Part shown: piece after piece, positions 1-5,517 of the stretch | Numbering within the stretch: the stretch's first letter is position 1 | How the letters are laid out: every line of letters starts with the position of its first letter | Source: Candidatus Sumerlaeota bacterium | GTDB taxonomy: Bacteria; Sumerlaeota; Sumerlaeia; MVZB01; JAJFLK01 | NCBI GenBank assembly: GCA_021772735.1 | Contig: JAJFLK010000407.1 | Location: 1 to 5,577 of the forward strand | Direction of reading: 5' to 3' | DNA length: 5,577 nucleotides | Notes under the pieces: model-generated | The model's database searches: none | What the model saw: the letters and a program-made list of their open reading frames with translations, nothing else | Told to the model about the DNA's origin: nothing | Made by a program: the position numbers and the translations under genes

Positions 1-970
1 GCCCTCGACGCCCGCGGCGCCGCGAGCCGGAGCCGCCCTGATCGGCAAGTCGAATGCGATCTCACGTGTGCGAGAGTTTATCCAGGAGGTTGCGCCGTCG
101 AGCTTGACCGTCCTTCTGCGCGGAGAAAGCGGCACGGGCAAAGACGTCGTCGCCAGAATGATTCATCGGGCATCGGGTCGGACAGGCCCCGGTGATTTTA
201 TAAAGATCAATTGTCCGGCCATACCGGAGACGCTGCTCGAATCCGAGCTTTTTGGTCATGAGCCCGGCGCGTTCACCGGCGCTGACCGGCGCAAGCCGGG
301 ACGATTCGAGCTCGCCGCGGGCGGTACTATTTTTCTCGACGAGATCGGCGAGATCCCGCTGGCCGTGCAGGTCAAGCTCCTGCAGGCCATCGAGCACAAG
401 GAGTTCACCCGTCTGGGCGGCTCGCGAACGATCGCAACGAAGGCGCGAATCATCGCCGCGACAAACGCCCCGCTCGAACAGATGATCGCCGATGGGGAGT
501 TCCGCTCCGATCTTTTTTACCGCCTGAATCAATATTCAATTATGCTCCCGCCGCTCTCAACCAGGAAGGAAGACATTCCGCTCCTGATCGACCATTTCCT
601 GGTCAGCTACGGGCGACGCGCCGGCAAGTCGGGGCTCGACCTCTTGCCGGCAATGCGGGCAAGGCTCGTGGAACATACATGGCCGGGGAACGTCCGAGAG
701 CTGGAGTCTGTTATCCAGAGATTCGCGCTGAGTGGGAAGGAATCTTCTATCGAATTGAATGCGACATCGCCGGTAGTTCAGGTGTCCCTATCCAAGCCGC
801 GGCGATCGGCGGCCAAGCGTACGGCGCCGTTGAGGGACAGCGAGATTGAGGCAATTGTCGCGGCACTGACCGAGAGCCGGTGGAATCAACGAAAGGCGGC
901 CGAAGCTCTGGGCATCAGTTATAGTTCTCTGAGGCGCCGCGTGGCTAAATACGATCTTAAACGCCATTAG
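1..970 (+). CDS. Sigma-54-dependent transcriptional activator (AAA+ enhancer-binding protein with Fis-type HTH), 5' truncated
   Basis: The reading frame is open to the window edge (first full codon at 2) and the residues before the GTG at 68 (LIGKSNAISRVREF) are typical of the start of a sigma-54 activator AAA+ domain. The GTG is therefore probably internal and the true start, with any N-terminal sensory or receiver domain, lies upstream. Counting the GTG codon as residue 1: Walker A GESGTGK at 19-25, sigma-54-contacting GAFTGA loop at 67-72, Walker B GGTIFLDE at 85-92, arginine-finger region FRSDLFYRL at 145-153, sensor II WPGNVRELE at 205-213, and a C-terminal Fis-type helix-turn-helix at about 274-294 (QRKAAEALGISYSSLRRR). 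All motifs needed for ATP-driven opening of sigma-54 promoters look intact. The next gene is preceded by a strong sigma-54 promoter, so this protein is the obvious candidate activator of the downstream polysaccharide operon. Whether it is a two-component regulator cannot be seen. The family call is very secure; the target is inference. Confidence 0.96.
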   Translation, partial: PSTPAAPRAGAALIGKSNAISRVREFIQEVAPSSLTVLLRGESGTGKDVVARMIHRASGRTGPGDFIKINCPAIPETLLESELFGHEPGAFTGADRRKPGRFELAAGGTIFLDEIGEIPLAVQVKLLQAIEHKEFTRLGGSRTIATKARIIAATNAPLEQMIADGEFRSDLFYRLNQYSIMLPPLSTRKEDIPLLIDHFLVSYGRRAGKSGLDLLPAMRARLVEHTWPGNVRELESVIQRFALSGKESSIELNATSPVVQVSLSKPRRSAAKRTAPLRDSEIEAIVAALTESRWNQRKAAEALGISYSSLRRRVAKYDLKRH

Positions 971-1049
971 GGTGGTGAGTGATCCAGAAGGTTTTCGCTC
1001 CGGAACGAGTCCGTATCGGCCATCCGAGAGTGAAAATCAATTCATACGA

Positions 1050-1081
1050 AATACCGATTCTGATCAACTATTGACGGTATT
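1050..1081 (+). promoter_or_regulatory. Candidate upstream activator site (inverted repeat)
   Basis: A perfect 7-bp inverted repeat, AATACCG (1050-1056) and CGGTATT (1075-1081), is separated by 18 bp. A second small dyad (TCAA-cta-TTGA, 1064-1074) lies inside it. The centre is about 175 bp upstream of the start site predicted for the sigma-54 promoter, within the usual 80-200 bp range for enhancer sites of this activator family. The half-site spacing of about 25 bp is longer than typical, so this is a candidate only. No protein-specific consensus was recognised. Confidence 0.35.
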
Positions 1082-1216
1082 AGCTATTCATATTCGTCAC
1101 ATTGATGGCGGTGCTTGACGATTTCGCTAAGAGAGCTTGCTCACACATCTTTCATAACTCTCCTTAACACAACGGGTCGCGCCAGTTATTTCAAAACCGC
1201 CCTCGGGTTCACTTAC

Positions 1217-1232
1217 TGGCACGTAACATGCT
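1217..1232 (+). promoter_or_regulatory. Sigma-54 (-24/-12) promoter
   Basis: TGGCACGTAACATGCT matches the sigma-54 consensus TGGCACG-N4-TTGCW at every fixed position except one (A for the first T of the -12 box). The invariant GG (1218-1219) and GC (1230-1231) are separated by exactly 10 bp. Transcription should start near 1242-1244 and run into the gene at 1457, giving a leader of about 215 nt. A sigma-54 activator is encoded immediately upstream, which makes this the likely main promoter of the operon. Confidence 0.85.
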
Positions 1233-1268
1233 CACGTAGTCTACGGCTATTAAAACAGCCAAGCATGT

Positions 1269-1299
1269 GAGAAGCGGCTTCTTATAAGCGGCGCTTCTC
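1269..1299 (+). other. Leader stem-loop 1
   Basis: GAGAAGCG (1269-1276) pairs with CGCTTCTC (1292-1299). Inside it GCTT (1277-1280) pairs with AAGC (1286-1289) around a CTTAT loop. That gives 12 pairs interrupted only by a two-G bulge at 1290-1291. No T-tract follows. Confidence 0.6.
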
Positions 1300-1303
1300 C
1301 CGC

Positions 1304-1320
1304 GCGCGTGCGAAACGCGC
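1304..1320 (+). other. Leader stem-loop 2
   Basis: GCGCGT (1304-1309) is perfectly complementary to ACGCGC (1315-1320) around a GCGAA loop. It starts five bases after stem-loop 1. An alternative pairing GTGCG/CGCAC (1308-1312 with 1318-1322) uses the same bases, so the exact fold is open. Confidence 0.5.
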
Positions 1321-1361
1321 ACACGGCAACTGCGGCGTGCTTACTCCGAGGAAATCCAAAA

Positions 1362-1404
1362 CTCGCCTCACGCGGCGGCCCGGCCGGTCGCAAGCGGAGG
1401 CGAG
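1362..1404 (+). other. Leader stem-loop 3, long GC-rich stem upstream of the ribosome binding site
   Basis: CTCGCCTC (1362-1369) pairs perfectly with GAGGCGAG (1397-1404). CGC (1371-1373) pairs with GCG (1394-1396), and GCGGCC (1375-1380) pairs with GGTCGC (1386-1391) with one G-U, closing a five-base loop. That is about 17 pairs with small bulges, the strongest structure in the window. The following bases (CGGATTGATATG) lack a T-run, so it is not a typical terminator. The CCTCA on its 5' side could alternatively pair with TGAGG of the Shine-Dalgarno region. Confidence 0.6.
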
Positions 1405-1436
1405 CGGATTGATATGAGTGTCGGTAGTTCGCGTTT

Positions 1437-1474
1437 GAGGAGGCAGGAAACTGGCGATGAATACCTCGAAAGGA
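1437..1474 (+). promoter_or_regulatory. Two competing ribosome binding sites for the degenerate-GGDEF gene
   Basis: GAGGAGG at 1437-1443 lies 13 nt before the ATG at 1457, rather far. AAGGA at 1470-1474 lies 9 nt before an in-frame ATG at 1484 (codon 10), a more usual distance. The stronger match favours 1457, the spacing favours 1484, and both may be used. The choice does not affect the domain. Confidence 0.45.
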
Positions 1475-1966
1475 ATCGTGGTGATGGCGGGAAAACTTGA
1501 TCGAACTGGAGGAGACGCCGGAGGCGACTCCCTCGGGCCGGCTCGTCACAGGCATGACGCGGCGTTTACGGGTCTCGAGCCCGTGTCGATTCTTGAGCGT
1601 CTGCTCGATTACGAACTCCGGGCTGCGGCACGGTATCGGCGCTTCGCGGCTCTGGTGATGGTCACCTCGGGCCACAAAGAAAGTGACGTGGTGGATCTGC
1701 TCGATGAACAGGTTCGCGGGAGCGACGAATTTCTTCAGCTTGGCGACGACGCCGCAGCGATCTTGATGGGTGAGACCGATTCGAGCGACGCGCTCGTAGC
1801 CGTAAAGCGGTACAAATCTCGCTGTCAGGGGGGTGAGGACCTTCGGTTTGCCGTCGTTTCTTACCCGGCAGACGGCCGCGGGACGAGCGAATTGCTCTCG
1901 ACCGCATCACGAAGACTCCGAGCGGCAAGAGCCGGAGGATACGGAGCGATCATTAGCACTGGATAG
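1457..1966 (+). CDS. Small protein with shortened degenerate GGDEF-like domain that keeps an I-site-like RxxD; possible c-di-GMP receptor
   Basis: The 169-residue protein has no signal peptide or membrane segment, so it is probably cytoplasmic. After a Gly/Asp-rich, likely disordered N-terminus (1-38), residues 41-167 follow the GGDEF pattern: an amphipathic helix and first strand (ILERLLDYELRAAARY then AALVMV), RGSD at 87-90, five residues, GDDAA at 96-100 where GGDEF is expected, a strand (AILMG), a helix, FAVVSYPADG at 131-140 (the usual SIGVA-x-YP-x-DG strand) and a last helix ending AARAGGYGAIIS (usual AK-x-x-GRN). The DxDxFKxxND segment before RxxD is missing and the motif glutamate is alanine, so cyclase activity is very unlikely. 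The RxxD lies exactly where the c-di-GMP inhibitory site of active cyclases does. By analogy with PelD, whose degenerate GGDEF domain binds c-di-GMP to activate Pel export, it may be the c-di-GMP sensor of this locus. The fold assignment is from pattern only and ligand binding is inference. It is the first gene after the sigma-54 promoter. Confidence 0.75.
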   Translation: MNTSKGIVVMAGKLDRTGGDAGGDSLGPARHRHDAAFTGLEPVSILERLLDYELRAAARYRRFAALVMVTSGHKESDVVDLLDEQVRGSDEFLQLGDDAAAILMGETDSSDALVAVKRYKSRCQGGEDLRFAVVSYPADGRGTSELLSTASRRLRAARAGGYGAIISTG

Positions 1967-2221
1967 CGCGGCCCGAGACGACAGAAGACTTCGGATTGCC
2001 TCAGAGACGACGTTCGATATGACGATGACTCATGAAAAGGATTTCACAGCCCGAGCGATGCAGGGCGAGGGGTCGCAGCTCGGTGCACATTCGTGATCGA
2101 ACCTTGCACGGCGATGACATCGAAACGGCGAATCAGGCGGCTAATTAGGAAGTCGGTCGCAAATAAAAACGAGCCAGGGCCAGGCATTGGTCCGCAACGC
2201 GAAGACGAACGAGCAGAAAAA
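1967..2221 (+). other. Intergenic gap between degenerate-GGDEF gene and export lipoprotein gene
   Basis: This 255 bp gap has no convincing gene. The lipoprotein frame is open up to a GTG at 2093, but that extension encodes a very basic, non-signal-like sequence and is probably not translated. A small RNA-type hairpin (GGGCCA 2177-2182 with TGGTCC 2188-2193, one G-U pair, loop GGCAT) lies about 30 nt before the lipoprotein ATG. No clear promoter or terminator was found, so co-transcription with the gene upstream is likely but unproven. Confidence 0.5.
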
Positions 2222-2971
2222 ATGAGTAGCATTAATTCAAAACTCCGAAAAGCAGGCCCGCTCAAATGGATTTCGATTGCGCGATTCGGAGCCACGATAC
2301 GGTCCTTTGCCGCGCTGGTATGTGTGGCCCTCGCCGCGGGATGCGCAAGCGCTCCAAACCCGTGGGTCGATACTGGCGTGCTGCGAGCCGTGACGCTCAG
2401 CCCCGGCGACGAGATCGAGGTCCGCTTCCGCTACTGGCCCGAGCTGGACGAAACCGTGACGGTCCGCCCGGACGGCAAGATCGCCCTGCAGTTGATCGAC
2501 GAAGTGGATACGGCCGGCCTTTCGCCCGAGCAGCTCGACGCGCGGCTGACAAAACTTTACGAGGCCCAGCTCAAGGATCCCGTTCTCACCGTCATGGTTC
2601 GGGGGCTTTTCAACCAGCGTGTCTATGTCGGCGGGGAAGTGAACGAGCCGGGCGTCATAGAATTCCCCGAACGCATTACCGTTTCCGAAGCGATCATGGA
2701 GGCGGGCGGATTCAACCTCGATTCGGCAAAGCCGGGCAACGTGATTCTGATCAGGTTTGTCGAAGGCCAACGATACGTCAAGAAGGTCAATCTAAAGCCG
2801 CTCTTGAAGGGTAAGATGACCGACCCCATCTATCTGAGCGAACGCGACATCGTCTACGTGCCGGAAACTCGAATCGTCAAGGCGAATCGTTGGGTGGATC
2901 AATACATCAACGACCTCCTGCCCGATATCATTGAAACCGCCGCCACGGGGTTCCTGTTCAACAACCGGTGA
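2222..2971 (+). CDS. Wza-like outer-membrane polysaccharide export lipoprotein
   Basis: This 249-residue protein would form the outer-membrane/periplasmic exit of the polysaccharide secretion complex. I start it at the ATG at 2222 because a lipoprotein signal follows: basic N-region, hydrophobic stretch (SFAALVCVALAAG) and lipobox LAAGC with Cys41. The residue after the cysteine is Ala, consistent with outer-membrane sorting. The N-region of about 27 residues is long and the ribosome site before it is weak, so the start is less certain than the family. A polysaccharide export domain spans about 57-128 (LSPGDEIEVRF, then VRPDGKIALQLIDEV and LKDPVLTVMV), followed by one SLBB-type domain at about 132-190 (VYVGGEVNEPGVIEF, ITVSEAIMEAGGF). 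It is shorter than E. coli Wza, with one SLBB unit. The tail at about 219-245 (WVDQYINDLLPDIIETAATGF) could be an amphipathic, membrane-associated helix. The Wzz/GumC-type gene begins 72 bp downstream. Confidence 0.92.
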   Translation: MSSINSKLRKAGPLKWISIARFGATIRSFAALVCVALAAGCASAPNPWVDTGVLRAVTLSPGDEIEVRFRYWPELDETVTVRPDGKIALQLIDEVDTAGLSPEQLDARLTKLYEAQLKDPVLTVMVRGLFNQRVYVGGEVNEPGVIEFPERITVSEAIMEAGGFNLDSAKPGNVILIRFVEGQRYVKKVNLKPLLKGKMTDPIYLSERDIVYVPETRIVKANRWVDQYINDLLPDIIETAATGFLFNNR

Positions 2972-3043
2972 GGATAACCCGATAACGCAGAAAGGCCTTT
3001 TTCTCGCCGCGGCGATAGGCGAAGCAAGGACGCAGACTACACA

Positions 3044-4807
3044 ATGGCCAAGCAAACTCAACATCCCCTTCCGGTTCCGGGCCGCCGATCCGACCCGGCC
3101 TCCTCAGTCAGCCTGACCGGCATCGAGCTGGACACGTACCGGGTCTACCGCGATCAGGAGCAACACGGGACGGCGGCGTATGAGCAAACGCCGTTCACGA
3201 TGCGCGACCTGCTCTATATGCTTTTCCGGCACAAGAAGAAGATCGTCTTCACGTTCATCGCCTTCTCGTGCCTGACCATATTCTACGTTCAAGACGTGAC
3301 CGACACGTATGAATCCGAAGCCCGAGTCATGATCGGAAACTACCGCAATCCGACTGCGGTTCAGGCCTCGGACTCCGGCGGATCGCTTATCGCCCAGTCC
3401 CGCGGCGGTCTGGGAGATTTCATGAGGTCCGAGATGGCGATCCTGAGCGGGCGCAACGTCGCCGAATCGGTCGTCGATCGCCTCGGTGCCGAGTATGTCC
3501 TTAAGCCTCCGCCAGGCCTGGAGATCGCGGCCCAGGCCGACTCTGAGGCTTCAACCGAATCCTCCGAGTTCATCACACTCGCCATCGACGGCGTCATGTC
3601 GACCATCAAGGGGCCGGTCAACGCTGCGATTGAGTATCTCAAACTTGAGGCCAAGGACTTGACTGTCCGCGAGAGAGCGATCCTTACCGTGATGAAACGG
3701 ACCGAGGCCGAACCGACCACCATCGGCGGATCGGTCATGAGCATCACATATGAAGGACAGACCCCCGAAATAGCACAAGCGGTATTGGCAGAAACCGTCG
3801 CCGCCTACGAAGAGAGCAACCTCAAGAGTCGGGCCGGGCGGCTCTCGCCGGACTACATCCAAGGCCGGGTCGCGGAAATCCGCGATGAGCTACAGACAAA
3901 AGAAATTGAGCTTCAGAATCGGCGCAAGGAACTCAACGTCGCCGACCTGACCAGCGAGCGTGGGCTTCGGCTCGGGCAGATCGCGACGCTGGATACTCAA
4001 CTGATGGAATCGAATGTTGAGATCTCCGCGCTTGAAGCACAGCTTCGAATTCTCGAGCTCGCCATCGAAGAAAACGGCGGCGACCCGACATCGGACGGTC
4101 TTCAGATCGCGGCCGATCCGTCGCTGGACGGCCTCCGAGCGCGCCTCAACGAATTCAGGGCCGAGGAGATCGACCTCTCCGCGAGGTATACGGATCAAGC
4201 CCGTCCGCTGATCGAAGTTAAAGAGAAGATCGCCAAACTCGTGGTCCTTCTGGGCGGCGAGGCTGCGGCGGGATCTGCCGCGCCTGTCGGCGCCGGAGTC
4301 GGGCGCGAAAACTTTGAACTCGCAACTCAAAGGCGAACTGTCGTTGGCGACCTTGAGGCGACCCATGCCCGAGTCGGCGCACTTAAGAAAGAGCTCGCCG
4401 GACTGCGGCTTGGGGTCGAGACGTTAAATCTGCACGAGCGCGAGTTGGAAGGCCTGAACCGTGAGGTCGATGCGCTTCAGTCTCAATACGAACAATACCT
4501 TTCGACGGCGAACACTTCGCAGATCGAGGCGGAATTGACCGAGCGCAAACTCTCAAACATTCGCATCGTTCAGCCTGCCAGCCTACCGATCCAGAGCGAG
4601 AAGTCCCAGCGCAAGATGCTTATCTTTCTTATGTTCGGGGTTTGCATGGGCCTGGGCCTGGGCGCGGGGATGGCGCTGACGCTCGATTTCTTCGATCACT
4701 CGCTTCACAACAACGAGGATGTTGAAAACAATGTGGGCCTGCCTGTCCTGGCCGCAATTCCAATGACCCGTTTTCACCGGCCTGAGACCCGGGAGGAGCC
4801 GGCATGA
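3044..4807 (+). CDS. Wzz/GumC-type polysaccharide chain-length and export protein (inner membrane, coiled coil)
   Basis: This 587-residue polysaccharide co-polymerase-type protein would span from the inner membrane into the periplasm, control chain length and couple polymerisation to the Wza-like exit. A cytoplasmic N-terminus (1-66) precedes TM1 at about 67-83 (after RHKKK). The Wzz domain follows with the usual start YESEARVMIG (89-98). A periplasmic region with long, heptad-like, Glu/Leu-rich coiled coils covers about 270-345 and 425-500. The GNVR-like segment LSNIRIVQPASLPIQSEKSQRK (503-524) leads into TM2 (about 525-547). The cytoplasmic tail DHSLHNNEDVENNVGLPVLAAIP is the standard junction to a BY-kinase domain in fused Wzc proteins, but here the protein ends and the ATPase is the next gene, overlapping by ATGA. 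Residues 155-235 form a longer-than-usual, low-complexity-to-helical insertion. AAGGA (3026-3030) lies 13 nt before the ATG. Confidence 0.93.
   Translation: MAKQTQHPLPVPGRRSDPASSVSLTGIELDTYRVYRDQEQHGTAAYEQTPFTMRDLLYMLFRHKKKIVFTFIAFSCLTIFYVQDVTDTYESEARVMIGNYRNPTAVQASDSGGSLIAQSRGGLGDFMRSEMAILSGRNVAESVVDRLGAEYVLKPPPGLEIAAQADSEASTESSEFITLAIDGVMSTIKGPVNAAIEYLKLEAKDLTVRERAILTVMKRTEAEPTTIGGSVMSITYEGQTPEIAQAVLAETVAAYEESNLKSRAGRLSPDYIQGRVAEIRDELQTKEIELQNRRKELNVADLTSERGLRLGQIATLDTQLMESNVEISALEAQLRILELAIEENGGDPTSDGLQIAADPSLDGLRARLNEFRAEEIDLSARYTDQARPLIEVKEKIAKLVVLLGGEAAAGSAAPVGAGVGRENFELATQRRTVVGDLEATHARVGALKKELAGLRLGVETLNLHERELEGLNREVDALQSQYEQYLSTANTSQIEAELTERKLSNIRIVQPASLPIQSEKSQRKMLIFLMFGVCMGLGLGAGMALTLDFFDHSLHNNEDVENNVGLPVLAAIPMTRFHRPETREEPA
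4792..4807 (+). promoter_or_regulatory. Strong ribosome binding site and ATGA start/stop overlap
   Basis: GGAGG at 4792-4796 lies 7 nt before the ATG at 4804, inside the end of the Wzz-like gene. The stop TGA (4805-4807) overlaps the start as ATGA. This arrangement suggests translational coupling and matched amounts of the membrane protein and its ATPase partner. Confidence 0.75.
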
Positions 4808-5499
4808 GCATCAAACGACTCCATCCGCCCCATGAATTGACCGAGCAATACGAGATGCTCAAGGTCCGCGTGCTGACCATGCTCAACGGCAAGGCTGCGG
4901 GGCCGGTCGTCGTCGCCTTCACGAGCTGCGAGAAGGACGAAGGCGTTTCCAGCGTCGCATCGAATTTCGCTTCCACGCTAGCAGATGATTCAGGTCGCAA
5001 GGTTTTGCTCATGGACGGCGACCTGCGCAGACCTACATTGCACACGATGATTTCGCTTGCACACCGTTCGAAAAAGCCCAAGGGGCTATGGGGGCGTCGC
5101 GAGCTTCTTCCCGAGGCGCGGGTGGCTGGATCTCTTACACTTCCGGCCTGGCAGCTGCTCCGCGCCGGTAGCCATCTGGACGTCCTCCTGGCCCGTCGCA
5201 AGTTCGATAATCCGGGCATGCTTTTCGCCATGCATGAGTTCGGTGAATTTCTGGATGAGGCCCGTCGTAAATATGATTTCGTCGTTATCGATTGCCCTCC
5301 CATCCACCGTTCAAGCGGCGCCGCGATTCTTTCCTCGCGAGCCGATGGCACCGTCCTCGTCGTCGAGGCGGGGAATGTTCGCCAGGAAGCGATCCAACGC
5401 GGGGTCATGACTCTCGAGGAGACGGGCGCAAATGTTCTGGGCGTTGTTCTTAACAAACGCCAGTACCCGATACCGAACTTCATTTACAACAGGATCTGA
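4804..5499 (+). CDS. BY-kinase-like (CpsD/CapB family) P-loop ATPase with degenerate Walker A; likely Wzz partner
   Basis: The 231-residue cytoplasmic protein has the chain architecture of bacterial tyrosine kinases (BY-kinases) that regulate EPS export: leading helix ELTEQYEMLKVRV (11-23, usual E-x-x-R-x-L-R), strand VVVAFTS, a P-loop at 41-50, Walker A' VLLMDGDLRRPTLH (67-80), Walker B FVVIDCPP (159-166) and strands TVLVVEAG (183-190) and VLGVVLNKR (211-219). Where the family has PGEGKS/T this protein has KDEGVSS: the nucleotide-binding lysine is valine (V48) and the first glycine is aspartate. Walker A' and B are kept. The C-terminus ends soon after NKRQYPIPNFIYNRI, with two tyrosines (Y221, Y228) but no long tyrosine-rich autophosphorylation cluster. 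ATP hydrolysis and kinase activity are thus doubtful, and a structural or nucleotide-sensing role with the Wzz-like protein is more likely. Residues 83-106 (HRSKKPKGLWGRRE) form a basic loop where typical members have a short loop with GL(S/T). Family membership is secure; activity is inference. Confidence 0.88.
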   Translation: MSIKRLHPPHELTEQYEMLKVRVLTMLNGKAAGPVVVAFTSCEKDEGVSSVASNFASTLADDSGRKVLLMDGDLRRPTLHTMISLAHRSKKPKGLWGRRELLPEARVAGSLTLPAWQLLRAGSHLDVLLARRKFDNPGMLFAMHEFGEFLDEARRKYDFVVIDCPPIHRSSGAAILSSRADGTVLVVEAGNVRQEAIQRGVMTLEETGANVLGVVLNKRQYPIPNFIYNRI

Positions 5500-5517
5500 T
5501 AGGACCAGACGCAGTAT

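Larger units (their letters stand above)
971..1456 (+). other. Gene-free regulatory interval between activator gene and EPS operon
   Basis: No convincing coding sequence is seen on either strand in this stretch of about 490 bp. Its first part (about 1020-1200) is clearly more AT-rich than the flanking genes, as expected for regulatory DNA. It holds an inverted repeat, a sigma-54 promoter and a GC-rich, hairpin-rich leader, each listed separately. No stem followed by a T-run was found directly after the activator stop codon, so I cannot say where that transcript ends. Confidence 0.8.
1243..1456 (+). promoter_or_regulatory. Long structured 5' leader of the EPS operon
   Basis: This is the predicted untranslated leader between the sigma-54 start site and the first start codon. 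It is unusually long and GC-rich and holds at least three stem-loops (1269-1299, 1304-1320, 1362-1404). None is followed by a run of T, so they do not look like intrinsic terminators. I recognise no known riboswitch class; in particular the conserved core of the c-di-GMP-I (GEMM) riboswitch is not seen. A regulatory role is inference from the amount of structure. Confidence 0.5.

Noticed and set aside
68..70. GTG at 68 as start of the activator
   Set aside because: The frame upstream encodes LIGKSNAISRV, a conserved part of the AAA+ domain, so the gene starts before the window.
62..532. Minus-strand open frame of 156 codons inside the activator gene
   Set aside because: Antisense to the conserved AAA+ core; no recognisable domain.
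971..1030. Intrinsic terminator after the activator gene
   Set aside because: Only a 4-bp stem (CGGA/TCCG) without a T-run could be drawn.
1035..1074. IHF-site-like sequences (AATCAA... and ATCAA...TTG)
   Set aside because: Each deviates in the TTR part or the spacing of the consensus; too weak to list, although a bending site between enhancer and promoter would be expected.
1071..1096. Sigma-70-type promoter from TTGACG at 1071
   Set aside because: No acceptable -10 box at 16-18 bp spacing; the sigma-54 site is far better.
1421..1430. ops/JUMPstart-like GTCGGTAG before the first gene
   Set aside because: A partial match to the short GGCGGTAG core with nothing else in support; likely chance.
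1243..1456. c-di-GMP riboswitch in the leader
   Set aside because: The conserved core elements of the GEMM class were not found.
1250..1675. Minus-strand open frame of 141 codons across leader and start of the degenerate-GGDEF gene
   Set aside because: Arg/Ser/His-rich with no domain features, and it overlaps the sigma-54 transcript leader and a better-supported gene.
1833..2096. Plus-strand open frame of 87 codons overlapping the end of the degenerate-GGDEF gene
   Set aside because: Low-complexity charged sequence, no ribosome site and no domain; its overlapping part is a frame shadow.
2093..2221. GTG at 2093 as start of the export lipoprotein
   Set aside because: It would put 43 mostly basic and charged residues before the signal peptide; the ATG at 2222 gives a workable lipoprotein signal.
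4629..5483. Long minus-strand open frame of 284 codons opposite the Wzz tail and ATPase genes
   Set aside because: The Ser/Arg/Pro-rich translation resembles no family and lies antisense to two clear family genes; it is a GC-rich shadow frame.
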